A stretch of 30,601 nucleotides of DNA from DSNY01 sp016861185 (GCA_030263275.1 SZOR01000045.1:1-30601), one strand, 5' to 3'; counted from the stretch's first letter, positions 21,744 through 30,195 are shown. The notes: generated by a model not told the origin, from the sequence alone. Numbers and translations: made by a program.

Positions 21744-22766
21744 TCAGCGCGGCGCGCGGAACTCCACCGCTTGCGCCATCGCCTTGACCGTCGCCGGCGG
21801 CACCTCGCCGATCACGGTCACGTTCGCGTCGGCCACGCGCCGCGAAAACGCGCTGGTCGGTCCCTGCGACTGCGCGTATTCGGCCGCGGGTTCGGCCGCG
21901 CCGGGCTCGATGAACACGGACACCGTCGCGAGACCGTCGGAGTAGACCACCTGCATCGCGCTGCGGCCCGCGTCCGGCCCGGGTCCGATGCGGCGCGCCA
22001 CCTCGAGCATCTTGCGGAATCCGGCGGGCGGCGCGACCTTCCAGCCAAGCTGCGCCAGGTCGACGCTGCGGTGCTCGCTGCGGTCGACCCGCCAGCCCTC
22101 GGTCGACCACGAAGGCTTGACCTGCGAGCGGTCCACGCGCTCGCCGATGCGCACGTCGACGAAGGCCATCTGCTCCAGCACCTCCTGCCGCTCGTTGAGC
22201 GTCTGCGCCTTCAGCAGCAGGCCCGAGATCCGGTCGACCCAGAGCTTGTAGCCGTAGCGCAGCGCGTCCTTCGGCTCGACATGGATCACTTGGCACTCGA
22301 CGCCGGCGACGCGCTCGACCTCGCCCAGCCGCAGTGTGTAACGCTCCAGGATCTCGGCCGGATCGGCATTGGTGATCGCGGGGAACGACTCCTGTCCGGG
22401 TCTGCGCTCGATGACGACGCGGCGCGCGTCGGGAAAGATGCACTGCACCTCGTCGCCGCGACGGACGAACTCGCGCGGCACCCCGTCGAGCATCTGCACG
22501 CGCTCGTGCGACATCGTGCCGTCGAACAGATGCACGATGCGCGAGGCCCGCACTTCAGCCCCGCGTTGATACACGAGCGTGCCGGAGAAGTTCACCCGCT
22601 GCGCGGCCGTCTGCATCGCCTGCAGCCACTGCGCCTCGCTGCGTGGCGTCGATGCGCGGGAACGGTCGCTCTGCGCGAAGGCCGTGCCGGCCGTCGCGGC
22701 CAACAGGAACGCCCACAGCGTCCGCCACAGGCGCGTCTCGACCGCGCTCAGGATCGTCGACTGCAT
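21744..22766 (-). CDS. rseB: Sigma-E regulatory protein RseB (MucB)
   Basis: Periplasmic protein of 340 residues with a signal peptide (LWAFLLAATAGTAFA, likely cleavage before Gln32). The N-terminal lipid-sensing domain of MucB/RseB is recognised by NFSGTLVYQRG, SRIVHLFDG, EFVRRGDEVQC and YKLWVDRISGLLLKAQTL. The smaller C-terminal domain includes VYSDGLATVSVFIEP. RseB binds the periplasmic part of RseA and shields it from cleavage until envelope stress or off-pathway lipopolysaccharide releases it. The start ATG 22766 is 4 bases after the rseA stop, so the two are coupled. Confidence 0.95.
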   Translation of the reverse strand: MQSTILSAVETRLWRTLWAFLLAATAGTAFAQSDRSRASTPRSEAQWLQAMQTAAQRVNFSGTLVYQRGAEVRASRIVHLFDGTMSHERVQMLDGVPREFVRRGDEVQCIFPDARRVVIERRPGQESFPAITNADPAEILERYTLRLGEVERVAGVECQVIHVEPKDALRYGYKLWVDRISGLLLKAQTLNERQEVLEQMAFVDVRIGERVDRSQVKPSWSTEGWRVDRSEHRSVDLAQLGWKVAPPAGFRKMLEVARRIGPGPDAGRSAMQVVYSDGLATVSVFIEPGAAEPAAEYAQSQGPTSAFSRRVADANVTVIGEVPPATVKAMAQAVEFRAPR

Positions 22767-22770
22767 CGGT

Positions 22771-23406
22771 TCAGCGCTGCGCGGGCGCGGAGGCGCGCAG
22801 ATAGGGCGCAGTGCGCGGCATCATCGAACCGCCCGCGAGTTCGCGATGGGCCGCGAGATACGCTTCGAGTTCGGCGAGCCGCCGGATCTCGTTGGGCGCA
22901 CCGGCCGCGGGTGTGGCCGCGACGGGCACGAGCGGCGCTGCCGCCGGCGCCGCGGTCTGTGCCGACGTGCTCGCACTCTGCACGGCCGGCGCCGTTGCCG
23001 TCTGCGTCGTCCCGGGCGCATCGCCGCGCAACTGCGGTACGACGATCACTGCGAGCATCGCGGCGGCCGCAGCGACCGCGGCGCCCGGCAGCACCACGCG
23101 CCGCACCAGCCGCGCTCGATCCCGACCCGCGCGCGGCGCGACGATCGGCGGCTCTCCCTCCAGCGCAGCGCCCATCCGCAGCAGGAAGCGGTCCGATTGC
23201 AGACAGGCCACGTCCGACGAGCGCAGCGCGTCGCCGGCCACGTGCAGCAGCAGCCACTCGCGCCGCGCAGCGTGGTCGACGCCGAGGCGGCCGAGCAGCT
23301 TCGCGCATTCGGCCGGATCGAGCTCGCCGTCGATCAGGCACGACAGCGTTTCGCCCGAAAGCGGCGCCTCGCCGGAGGTCGATGCGGCTTGGTTTCGATT
23401 CGTCAT
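22771..23406 (-). CDS. rseA: Sigma-E anti-sigma factor RseA (MucA-like)
   Basis: Protein of 211 residues with the expected inside-out layout. The N-terminal cytoplasmic anti-sigma domain has LSCLIDGELDPAECAKLLGRL and REWLLLHVAGDALR. A single membrane helix spans about 104-123 (VVLPGAAVAAAAAMLAVIVV). An Ala/Pro/Thr-rich periplasmic segment follows, and the end includes RRLAELEAYLAAHREL. It holds RpoE inactive at the membrane until regulated proteolysis, with RseB bound on the periplasmic side. The start is 4 bases after the rpoE stop. The periplasmic linker (about 130-170) is low-complexity. Confidence 0.9.
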   Translation of the reverse strand: MTNRNQAASTSGEAPLSGETLSCLIDGELDPAECAKLLGRLGVDHAARREWLLLHVAGDALRSSDVACLQSDRFLLRMGAALEGEPPIVAPRAGRDRARLVRRVVLPGAAVAAAAAMLAVIVVPQLRGDAPGTTQTATAPAVQSASTSAQTAAPAAAPLVPVAATPAAGAPNEIRRLAELEAYLAAHRELAGGSMMPRTAPYLRASAPAQR

Positions 23407-23410
23407 GGCT

Positions 23411-24010
23411 TCACCAGCGTTTGTCTTTCGAAGTGTCGAGCAGCGGGCGCAGTTCGTTGGCGATCGCCTCGCGCGCGCGGAAGATGCGCGAGCGTACGGT
23501 GCCGATCGGGCAGTTCATCGATTCGGCGATCTCCTCGTAGCTCAGCCCTTCGATCTCGCGCAGCACGATCGCAGTGCGCAGATCCTCGGGCAGCCGGTCG
23601 ATCGCCCGGTTGACCGCTTCGCCGACCTGCTTGGACAGCAGCATCGAATCCGGCGTGTTGACGTCGCGCAACTGGTCGGCGTCGTCCATGCGCTCGGCGT
23701 CCTCGACCTCGGTCTCGGTGCTGGTCGGCGCGCGCCGCCCCTGGGCGACCAGGTGGTTCTTCGCCGTGTTGATCGCGATGCGATACAGCCATGTGTAGAA
23801 GGCACTGTCCCCACGAAAGTTCGGCAACGCGCGATACGCCTTGATGAACGCCTCCTGCGCCACGTCCTCGATCTCGCCGGGGTCGCGGATCAGGCGCGAC
23901 AGCAGACGGAAGATCTTGCGCTGGTATTTCGCCACCAGCAGCTCGAACGCCCGCTTGTCGCCGCGTTGAACGCGCTCGACCAACTGCCGGTCGATCTCGC
24001 GATCGCTCAT
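23411..24010 (-). CDS. rpoE: RNA polymerase sigma factor RpoE (AlgU)
   Basis: ECF sigma factor of 199 residues, close in size to E. coli RpoE (191). Region 2 is seen as KRAFELLVAKYQRKIF, the DPGEIEDVAQEAFIKAYRAL segment and FYTWLYRIAINTAKNHL. Region 4 is seen as LPEDLRTAIVLREIEGLSYEEIA and IGTVRSRIFRAREAI. It directs the envelope-stress response from promoters of the GAACTT/TCTGA kind. It is followed at 4-base gaps by its anti-sigma factor rseA and then rseB, with degQ last. A matching sigma-E promoter lies 42-68 bases ahead of its ATG, suggesting autoregulation. Confidence 0.97.
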   Translation of the reverse strand: MSDREIDRQLVERVQRGDKRAFELLVAKYQRKIFRLLSRLIRDPGEIEDVAQEAFIKAYRALPNFRGDSAFYTWLYRIAINTAKNHLVAQGRRAPTSTETEVEDAERMDDADQLRDVNTPDSMLLSKQVGEAVNRAIDRLPEDLRTAIVLREIEGLSYEEIAESMNCPIGTVRSRIFRAREAIANELRPLLDTSKDKRW

Positions 24011-24051
24011 CGGCGCACGCTCAGGACGGGGCGCTTGCCACGTGCTCCCGA

Positions 24052-24078
24052 TCTGACCGGGCGTCCCGTCTTTAGTTC
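24052..24078 (-). promoter_or_regulatory. Sigma-E-type autoregulatory promoter of rpoE
   Basis: Minus-strand GAACTA (24078-24073), a 16-base spacer and TCAGA (24056-24052) match the RpoE consensus GAACTT-N16-TCTGA with one change in each half and the exact spacing. It lies between the ygfX-like stop and the rpoE start. The -35 box overlaps the perfect palindrome GTTCGCGAAC (24075-24084). Confidence 0.75.
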
Positions 24079-24094
24079 GCGAACGGGCATGACT

Positions 24095-24550
24095 TCAGGC
24101 AATTCGGTCGGAGATTCCGTCCAATCCGGGCGTTCGACGCTGCCGCCAGCGACCGGCGGCCGCCAGCCGACGGTACCCGATGTCGTCGAGCCCGTCGCGC
24201 CAGACCGGCAGAACGCGCCGTGGCCCGGTCCGCAGACAGATCAGCCAGGGCGAAACGAACACGGGTTCCGCCGCCGCGGTCTCGTCGCCGCGGCGCGTCG
24301 CGATCCGCCCTTCGGCGTCGATCCGCAGCGCCTGCGGCAGCCGGCTCGAACGGCGCCAGACCGCAAACACGGCACACGTCGCCGCGATCGCCAGCGCGGC
24401 CGCCACCAAGCCGACAGTCGTCGGCGCGCCGGACGCGCCGAGGACGAGAAGCGCGGAGGTCATCGCGGATGTCAGCAGGGCCAGCGCGACCAGCCGTCGT
24501 TGCAGCCGCGAAGGCCGCAGAACGACCCACGGCAGCCAGGGTTCAGACAC
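24095..24550 (-). CDS. Small two-helix membrane protein, YgfX-like
   Basis: Protein of 151 residues between fabF and rpoE. Two hydrophobic helices lie near the N-terminus (about 20-38 and 43-65), with the basic RRSSRLPQAL after them. A short soluble domain ends with RRVLPVWRDGLDDIGYRRLAAAGRW. This layout and the last segment resemble YgfX (CptA), which in E. coli is paired with the succinate dehydrogenase flavinylation factor SdhE; no sdhE is seen here, so a toxin role should not be assumed. The start is a GTG at 24550 overlapping fabF by 8 bases, implying translation coupled to the fab operon. Similarity is modest and the function unknown. Confidence 0.7.
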   Translation of the reverse strand: MSEPWLPWVVLRPSRLQRRLVALALLTSAMTSALLVLGASGAPTTVGLVAAALAIAATCAVFAVWRRSSRLPQALRIDAEGRIATRRGDETAAAEPVFVSPWLICLRTGPRRVLPVWRDGLDDIGYRRLAAAGRWRQRRTPGLDGISDRIA

Positions 24551-25778
24551 GCCGGAAGACGAGCGTGCCGTTGGTTCCGCCGAAGCCGAAGGAGTTCTTG
24601 AGCGCGACCCCGATCTTCATGCTGCGTGCCTCGTTGGCGCAGTAGTCGAGATCGCACTCCGGATCCTGGTTGAAGATGTTGATCGTCGGCGGCGAAACCT
24701 GGTGAAACACGGCGAGCGCCGTGAAGACCGATTCGACGCCCCCCGCACCGCCCAGCAGGTGCCCCGTCATCGACTTGGTCGAGTTGACGACGATCCGGCG
24801 CGCGGCCTCGCCGAGCGCCAGCTTGATCGCGTTGGTTTCGTTGACGTCGCCCAGCGGCGTCGACGTGCCGTGCGCGTTCAGGTAGTCGACCTGGTCCGCA
24901 TTGACGCCGGCGTTGCGCATCGCGTTCAGCATCGAACGGCGCGGTCCGTCGACGTCCGGCGCGGTCATGTGGTACGCGTCGGCGCTCATGCCGTAGCCGG
25001 CCAGCTCGCAGTAGATGCGCGCCCCGCGCCTGCGCGCGTGCTCGTAGTCCTCCAGCACCATCACGCCGGCGCCTTCGCCGAGCACGAAACCGTCGCGGTC
25101 CTTGTCGAAAGGCCGGCTCGCCGTGGCCGGGTCGTCGTTGCGCACCGACAGGGCCTGCATCGACGCGAAGCCGCCGATGCCGAGCGGGCAGACCGTCGCC
25201 TCCGCTCCGCCCGCGACCATCACGTCGGCGTCGCCGTACTCGATCAGCCTTCCCGCCTCGCCGATCGAATGCAGCCCCGTGGTGCACGCGGTGACGATCG
25301 CCAGGTTCGGTCCCTTCAGCCCGTACATGATCGACAGGTTGCCCGAGATCATGTTGATGATCGAACCCGGGATCAGGAACGGCGAAATGCGCCGCGCGCC
25401 GCGGTTCATCAGCTCGGTGTGGTTCTCCTCGATCATCGGCAGCCCGCCGATGCCGGAGCCGACCACGCAGCCGATGCGCTCGCGGTTGGCGTCGGTGATC
25501 TCGATGCCGCTGTCCTTGATCGCCTGCACCGAAGCGGCGATGCCGTAGTGGATGAAAACATCCATCCGGCGCGCCTCCTTCGGCGGCATGTAGGCTGCGA
25601 CGTCGAAGTCCCTGACTTCGCCTGCGATCTGCGTGCGGAAGGTGGACGCGTCGAAGCGCGTGATGCGGCCGACTCCCGACTTGCCCGCGGTGAGGTTGCT
25701 CCACGCGGTCGCGATGTCGTTGCCGACCGGGCTGACGATGCCCAGGCCGGTGACGACGACCCGCCGACGTCCGCTCAT
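24543..25778 (-). CDS. fabF: 3-oxoacyl-[acyl-carrier-protein] synthase II
   Basis: Thiolase-fold condensing enzyme of 411 residues that elongates acyl-ACP with malonyl-ACP. The start is RRVVVTGLGIVSPVGND. The catalytic Cys165 is in IVTACTTGLHSIGEA. The two active-site histidines are in NAHGTSTPLGD (His303) and KSMTGHLLGGAGG (His340), with Lys335 nearby. The size matches E. coli FabF (413). It follows acpP by 19 bases, as in E. coli, and overlaps the ygfX-like gene at its end. FabF controls the temperature-dependent C16:1 to C18:1 step in E. coli. Confidence 0.97.
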   Translation of the reverse strand: MSGRRRVVVTGLGIVSPVGNDIATAWSNLTAGKSGVGRITRFDASTFRTQIAGEVRDFDVAAYMPPKEARRMDVFIHYGIAASVQAIKDSGIEITDANRERIGCVVGSGIGGLPMIEENHTELMNRGARRISPFLIPGSIINMISGNLSIMYGLKGPNLAIVTACTTGLHSIGEAGRLIEYGDADVMVAGGAEATVCPLGIGGFASMQALSVRNDDPATASRPFDKDRDGFVLGEGAGVMVLEDYEHARRRGARIYCELAGYGMSADAYHMTAPDVDGPRRSMLNAMRNAGVNADQVDYLNAHGTSTPLGDVNETNAIKLALGEAARRIVVNSTKSMTGHLLGGAGGVESVFTALAVFHQVSPPTINIFNQDPECDLDYCANEARSMKIGVALKNSFGFGGTNGTLVFRRV

Positions 25779-25797
25779 CGATCGCCGCTCCGCGCGC

Positions 25798-26040
25798 TCA
25801 GGACTTCTTCAGGTGCGCGTTGATGTAGTCGATCGCCTGCTGCACCGTGCGGATCTTCTCGGCTTCCTCGTCCGGGATCTCGCACTCGAACTCGTCTTCC
25901 AGCGCCATCACGAGCTCGACGGTGTCCAGCGAGTCGGCACCGAGGTCCTCGACGAAGGCGGACTCGTTCTTGATGTCCGCTTCATTGACGCCCAACTGCT
26001 CGGCGACGATCTTCTTGACTCGCTGTTCGATGTTTTCCAT
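25798..26040 (-). CDS. acpP: Acyl carrier protein
   Basis: Acidic four-helix protein of 80 residues that carries growing acyl chains on phosphopantetheine. The attachment site is Ser37 in the LGADSLDTVELVMALE helix, the invariant DSL motif. The protein is typical in length and ends YINAHLKKS. Strong GGAGGAG ribosome-binding site just upstream. It sits between fabG and fabF as in E. coli, and AcpS (encoded at 13305-13706) would activate it. A 107-base gap upstream leaves room for its own promoter. Confidence 0.98.
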   Translation of the reverse strand: MENIEQRVKKIVAEQLGVNEADIKNESAFVEDLGADSLDTVELVMALEDEFECEIPDEEAEKIRTVQQAIDYINAHLKKS

Positions 26041-26102
26041 GCACTCCTCCTGCGGGAAATACTTCTTCGTGTGGAGCGGTCGAGCCCCGAAAAGCGGCGG
26101 CG

Positions 26103-26108
26103 ATTCTA
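26103..26108 (-). promoter_or_regulatory. Putative -10 box for acpP
   Basis: Minus-strand TAGAAT lies 63 bases before the acpP start in the fabG-acpP gap and differs from TATAAT by one base. No good -35 hexamer is visible at 16-18 bases. A separate acpP promoter is known in E. coli and would fit the need for high ACP levels. Confidence 0.4.
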
Positions 26109-26147
26109 ACAGAGCGATCTCTCGATTCCGGCGCGCGACCGCCTCGT

Positions 26148-26918
26148 TCAGGCCATGTACATGCCGCCGTTGGCGTGCAGCGTCGCGCCGGTGATGTAGG
26201 CCGCGGCCGGCGACGCGAGAAACACGACGCAGGCGCCGATGTCGTCCGGACTGCCGAGACGGCCGAGCGGGATCTGCGCGAGCAGCGCCTGCGTCTGCTG
26301 CTCGTTCAACGCGCGCGTCATGTCGGTGTCGATGAAACCCGGCGCGACGCAGTTCACGGTGATGCCGCGGCTGCCGACCTCGCGCGCGAGCGCACGCGTC
26401 ATGCCTTCGACGCCGGCCTTCGCCGCCGCGTAGTTGGCCTGGCCCGGGTTGCCCGACGACGCGACGACCGAGGTGACGTTGACGATGCGACCGTGCTTGG
26501 CCTTCATCATCCCGCGCAGCACCGCGCGCGACAGGCGGAACACCGCCGACAGGTTCGTGTCGATGACCGCGCCCCAGTCGTCGTCCTTCATGCGCAGCGC
26601 GAGCGTGTCGCGCGTGATGCCGGCGTTGTTGACCAGCACGGACAGCTTGCCGAACTCCTTCGTGATCTCTTCGATCAGCGCGTCGCCGCGCGCCGCGTCG
26701 GTCACGTCGAGCACCGCGCCCTTGCCGCGCGCGCCCAGCTCGGCGAGCCGCTGCGCGATGCCCGCCGCGCCCGCTTCGCTCGTCGCGGTGCCGATCACGG
26801 TCGCGCCGGCGCGCGCGCAGGCATCGAGGATCGCGCGGCCGATGCCGCGCGAGGCGCCGGTCACGAGGACCACCTCGCCGACCAGCGCGGTCGCGGAGAA
26901 AACGGCGCTCGCGTTCAT
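26148..26918 (-). CDS. fabG: 3-oxoacyl-[acyl-carrier-protein] reductase
   Basis: Short-chain dehydrogenase of 256 residues that reduces 3-ketoacyl-ACP with NADPH. The cofactor motif is VTGASRGIGRAI (19-30), the NNAG motif is at 97-100, and the catalytic residues are Ser150 (NVTSVVASS), Tyr163 and Lys167 (ANYAAAKAG). The end ITGATLHANGGMYM is typical of FabG. It carries about eight extra N-terminal residues compared with E. coli FabG (244). The ATG at 26918 is one base after the fabD stop, and acpP follows after 107 bases. Confidence 0.97.
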   Translation of the reverse strand: MNASAVFSATALVGEVVLVTGASRGIGRAILDACARAGATVIGTATSEAGAAGIAQRLAELGARGKGAVLDVTDAARGDALIEEITKEFGKLSVLVNNAGITRDTLALRMKDDDWGAVIDTNLSAVFRLSRAVLRGMMKAKHGRIVNVTSVVASSGNPGQANYAAAKAGVEGMTRALAREVGSRGITVNCVAPGFIDTDMTRALNEQQTQALLAQIPLGRLGSPDDIGACVVFLASPAAAYITGATLHANGGMYMA

Positions 26919-26919
26919 G

Positions 26920-27852
26920 TCAGACCCTCAGCTTGGCGAGCGCATCCTGCAGCGCCGCCGGATCGCCGATCGCCAGGCTCTCGACGTCCGGCGCGATGCG
27001 CTTGGTCAATCCGGACAGCACCTTGCCGGGGCCGATCTCGACGACGTGCGTGACACCGTCGGCGGCCATTCTCGCGATCGTCTGCGCCCAGCGTACCGGA
27101 CCCGCGGCCTGCCGCGCGAGCGCATCGCGGATGCGTGCCGGGTCGGTTTCGATCGCGACGTCGACGTTGTTGAGCACCGGCACCTTCGGTGCGGCGAGCG
27201 CGACGTCCGCCAGCCGCTCGCGCAGCCGTTCGCTCGCCGGTTTCAACAGCGACGAATGAAACGGTGCCGACACCGGCAGCGGCAGCGCGCGCTTGGCGCC
27301 GAGCTTCTTCGCCGCCTCGCAGGCGCGCTCGACCGCGCCCTTGTGTCCGGCGATGACGACCTGCGACGGCGCGTTGAAGTTGACGGCTTCGACGACTTCG
27401 GCGCCGGCCGCTTGCGCGCACGCTTGCCGCACCTGCTCGTCGGTCAAGCCCAGGATCGCGGCCATGCCGCCGGTGCCGACCGGCACCGCTTCCTGCATCG
27501 CCTGCGCGCGGAAGCGCACGAGTACCACGGCGTCCTCGAGCCGCAGCGCTTCCGCGGCGGTCAGCGCTGTGTATTCGCCGAGGCTGTGGCCCGCCATCAC
27601 GTCGGGCATCCGGCCGCCGGCCGCGCGCCACGCCGCGAACACCGCATACGCCGCAGTCAGCATGCACGGCTGCGTGTTGACAGTCAGATTCAGTTCGTCG
27701 GTCGGACCTTCGGCCATCAATCTGCCGAGGTCCTGGCCGAGCGCGTTCGACGCGCGCCGCACGACGTCGTCCACAGCCGCATTGCCGGCGAACGGCGCCA
27801 GCATGCCGACCGACTGCGAGCCTTGACCGGGGAATACGAAAGCGACTTTCAT
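26920..27852 (-). CDS. fabD: Malonyl-CoA--ACP transacylase
   Basis: Protein of 310 residues (E. coli 309) that moves malonyl from CoA to ACP. It begins KVAFVFPGQGSQSVGM. The catalytic Ser90 is in the nucleophile elbow AGHSLGEYTAL, the malonate carboxylate-binding Arg115 in VRFRAQAMQ, and the catalytic His199 in PVSAPFHSSLL. The start is ATG 27852; the frame continues upstream into the end of fabH but has no family match there. It lies between fabH (7-base gap) and fabG. Confidence 0.97.
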   Translation of the reverse strand: MKVAFVFPGQGSQSVGMLAPFAGNAAVDDVVRRASNALGQDLGRLMAEGPTDELNLTVNTQPCMLTAAYAVFAAWRAAGGRMPDVMAGHSLGEYTALTAAEALRLEDAVVLVRFRAQAMQEAVPVGTGGMAAILGLTDEQVRQACAQAAGAEVVEAVNFNAPSQVVIAGHKGAVERACEAAKKLGAKRALPLPVSAPFHSSLLKPASERLRERLADVALAAPKVPVLNNVDVAIETDPARIRDALARQAAGPVRWAQTIARMAADGVTHVVEIGPGKVLSGLTKRIAPDVESLAIGDPAALQDALAKLRV

Positions 27853-27859
27853 CGATCGA

Positions 27860-28840
27860 TCAAAAACGAACGAGAACGGAGCCCCAGGTGAAACCGCCGC
27901 CGACACCCTGCAACATCAGGTGTTGTCCGCGGCGAATGCGGCCGGCGCGCACGGCGTCGTCGAGCGCGAGCGGCACCGATGCCGCCGACGTGTTGCCGTG
28001 GCGGTCGACCGTGACGACGACCTTGTCTTCGGACAGTCCGAGCTTCTTCGCCGTCGCATTGAGGATGCGCACGTTGGCCTGGTGCGGGATCAGCCAGTCG
28101 ATCTGCGTAGCGTCCATGCCCGCATCGGCGAGCACCTCGCGCCCCGAGCTGTCGAGCACGCCGACCGCGAGCTTGAACACGGCCTGCCCGTCCATGCGCA
28201 GGAAAGGATCGCCCTGCACGCCCCCTTGCGCGATGCGTCCCGCAGTGCACAGGATCTGCGCCTGCGAACCGTCGGCGTGCAGGCGGCTGGCGAGCACGCC
28301 GGGTTCGTTTGCCGCCTCCAGCACGACCGCGCCGGCGCCGTCGCCGAACAGCACGCAGGTCGTACGGTCGTTCCAGTCGAGGATGCGCGAGAACAGCTCC
28401 GCGCCGATCACGAGCGCGCGCCGGTAGACGCCCGTGCGGATCAGGGCATCGGCCACGGTCATTCCGTACACGAAGCCGCTGCACACGGCTTGCACGTCGA
28501 AGGCGGCGCCCCCGGCGATGCCGAGCCGCGCCTGGATCAGGCACGCGGTACTGGGGAAGATATGGTCGGGAGTCGAGGTCGCGACGACGATCAGATCGAC
28601 CGACGAAGCGGGTGCGCCGGACGCCGCGAGCGCCGCTTCCGCGGCGCGCGCGCCGAGTTCGGTCGTCGTCAGCCCTTCCTCGGCGAGATAGCGCTGGCGA
28701 ATGCCGGTGCGCGCGACGATCCACTCATCCGAGGTTTCGACGCCGCGCTTGGCCAGATCGCGCGCGAGTTCCCCGTTGCTCACCGCTCGCGCGGGCAACG
28801 CCGCCCCCGTACCGGTGATCCGTGAATAGATGCGCGCCAT
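27860..28840 (-). CDS. fabH: 3-oxoacyl-[acyl-carrier-protein] synthase III
   Basis: Protein of 326 residues that starts fatty-acid synthesis by condensing acetyl-CoA with malonyl-ACP. The Cys-His-Asn triad is Cys120 (FDVQAVCSGFVYG), His253 (LIPHQANVRIL) and Asn283 (HGNTSAASVP). The protein ends GVGGGFTWGSVLVRF as in other FabH. The length is close to E. coli (317), with a slightly longer middle region (about 185-222). It follows plsX by 9 bases. Confidence 0.97.
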   Translation of the reverse strand: MARIYSRITGTGAALPARAVSNGELARDLAKRGVETSDEWIVARTGIRQRYLAEEGLTTTELGARAAEAALAASGAPASSVDLIVVATSTPDHIFPSTACLIQARLGIAGGAAFDVQAVCSGFVYGMTVADALIRTGVYRRALVIGAELFSRILDWNDRTTCVLFGDGAGAVVLEAANEPGVLASRLHADGSQAQILCTAGRIAQGGVQGDPFLRMDGQAVFKLAVGVLDSSGREVLADAGMDATQIDWLIPHQANVRILNATAKKLGLSEDKVVVTVDRHGNTSAASVPLALDDAVRAGRIRRGQHLMLQGVGGGFTWGSVLVRF

Positions 28841-28849
28841 CCCGCTTGC

Positions 28850-29905
28850 TCAGAGTTCGGCCGGCGTGGGCTCGGCGCTGCGCCGGGCCTGGCTCAACTG
28901 CTCGACGAACGGCTGCATCGCCGCGATCGTGCGATCGAGCAGCCGGTGGCGCGCGGCTTCGAAGCCGCGTCGGATCGCGCACTCGAACGCGTAGACGTCG
29001 GCCGAGCCGTGGCTCTTGATCACGATCCCGCGCAGACCCAGCAGGCTGGCGCCGTTGTAGCGCCGGTGATCGACGCGCCGCTTGAAGCGTTTGAGCACCG
29101 GCAGCGCGACCAGCGCTGCCAGCTTCGAGAACACGTTGCGCGTGAATTCTTCCTTGACGAATCCGCCGAGCATCTGCGCCAGGCCCTCCGAGGTCTTCAG
29201 CGCGACGTTGCCGACGAACCCGTCGCACACGACCACGTCCGTCGTGCCCTTGAAGATGTCGTTGCCTTCGACGTTGCCGTAGAAGTTCACGGAACTGGCG
29301 CGCAGCAGTTCGGCCGCCTGTTTGACGACCTCGTTGCCCTTGATCACTTCCTCGCCGATGTTGAGCAGTCCGATACTCGGGCGCTCCTTCTCCTCGACCG
29401 CGGCGACCAGCGCCGCACCGAGCAGCGCGAACTGGAACAGGTGCTCCGGGGTGCAGTCGACGTTGGCGCCGAGGTCGAGCATCGTCGTCACGCCGCCGGT
29501 CTGGTTCGGAATCACGGTGGCGATCGCCGGCCGGTCGATGCCGTCCAGCGTCTTCAGCACGAAGCGCGAGATCGCCATCAGCGCGCCCGTGTTGCCGGCG
29601 CTGACGCAGGCATCCGCCCGCCCGTCCTTGACGAGGTTGACGGCCACGCGCATCGACGAATTGCGTTTTCCGCGCAGCGCCTGTGCCGGGGGTTCGTCCA
29701 TCCCGACGACCTCTTCGGCGTGCACGACTTCGATGCGCGAGCGCAGGTCGCCGGCCGCAGCGAGCCGCGCCTCGATCTCGGCGCTGCGCCCGACGAGCAG
29801 CAGCGCCGCGTCGGGTTCGGCGCGCGCGAAACCGAGCGCCGCCGGCACGGTGACGTCCAGGCCATGGTCGCCGCCCATGCAGTCGATGGCGATGCGCACG
29901 GTCAT
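28850..29905 (-). CDS. plsX: Phosphate acyltransferase PlsX
   Basis: Protein of 351 residues that turns acyl-ACP into acyl-phosphate, the acyl donor for PlsY in phospholipid synthesis. It is recognised by the N-terminal VRIAIDCMGGDHGL, AVNLVKDGRADACVSAGNTGA, LGANVDC, LLNIGEE, VVCDGFVGNVALK and the glycine-containing YNGASLLGLRGIVIKSHG. It is peripheral at the inner membrane. It lies between rpmF (78-base gap) and fabH, the widely conserved rpmF-plsX-fabH order linking ribosome and membrane synthesis. Confidence 0.97.
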   Translation of the reverse strand: MTVRIAIDCMGGDHGLDVTVPAALGFARAEPDAALLLVGRSAEIEARLAAAGDLRSRIEVVHAEEVVGMDEPPAQALRGKRNSSMRVAVNLVKDGRADACVSAGNTGALMAISRFVLKTLDGIDRPAIATVIPNQTGGVTTMLDLGANVDCTPEHLFQFALLGAALVAAVEEKERPSIGLLNIGEEVIKGNEVVKQAAELLRASSVNFYGNVEGNDIFKGTTDVVVCDGFVGNVALKTSEGLAQMLGGFVKEEFTRNVFSKLAALVALPVLKRFKRRVDHRRYNGASLLGLRGIVIKSHGSADVYAFECAIRRGFEAARHRLLDRTIAAMQPFVEQLSQARRSAEPTPAEL

Positions 29906-29983
29906 CGGATCAGCGCCGCTGCGCAGTTAACGCTCTTTGTCCCGGTGCCCATGCATACGCGGGCCGGTGCCGGGGTCGACCGG

Positions 29984-30166
29984 TTACTGGTCGTTCTTGG
30001 TCTGGACGATCTTCTTGCCGCGATAGAAGCCGTTGGGGCTGACGTGATGACGGCGGTGCACTTCGCCGGTGGTCGGCTCGATCGCGGTCGGCGGATTGGT
30101 CAGGAAATCGTGCGCGCGGTGCATGCCGCGCTTGGACGCCGATTTCTTGTTCTGTTGGACTGCCAT
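29984..30166 (-). CDS. rpmF: 50S ribosomal protein L32
   Basis: Protein of 60 residues, basic, starting MAVQQNKKSASKRGMHRAHD and containing HHVSPNGFYRGKKIV, the standard betaproteobacterial form of L32. It lacks the CxxC zinc pairs found in some other phyla. It is preceded by yceD after 64 bases and followed by plsX, as in E. coli. Confidence 0.98.
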   Translation of the reverse strand: MAVQQNKKSASKRGMHRAHDFLTNPPTAIEPTTGEVHRRHHVSPNGFYRGKKIVQTKNDQ

Positions 30167-30195
30167 GGCATTCCCCGAAAAAATTCAAGCGGCGG

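Noticed and set aside
24095..24550. CptA toxin of a toxin-antitoxin pair
   Set aside because: Only the two-helix layout and a short C-terminal segment resemble YgfX/CptA, and no sdhE/CptB-like partner gene is adjacent.
29938..29980. Repeated CCGGTGCC words between rpmF and plsX as a regulatory hairpin
   Set aside because: The two copies are direct, not inverted, and the possible stem is only about five bases, so nothing beyond chance in GC-rich DNA is supported.
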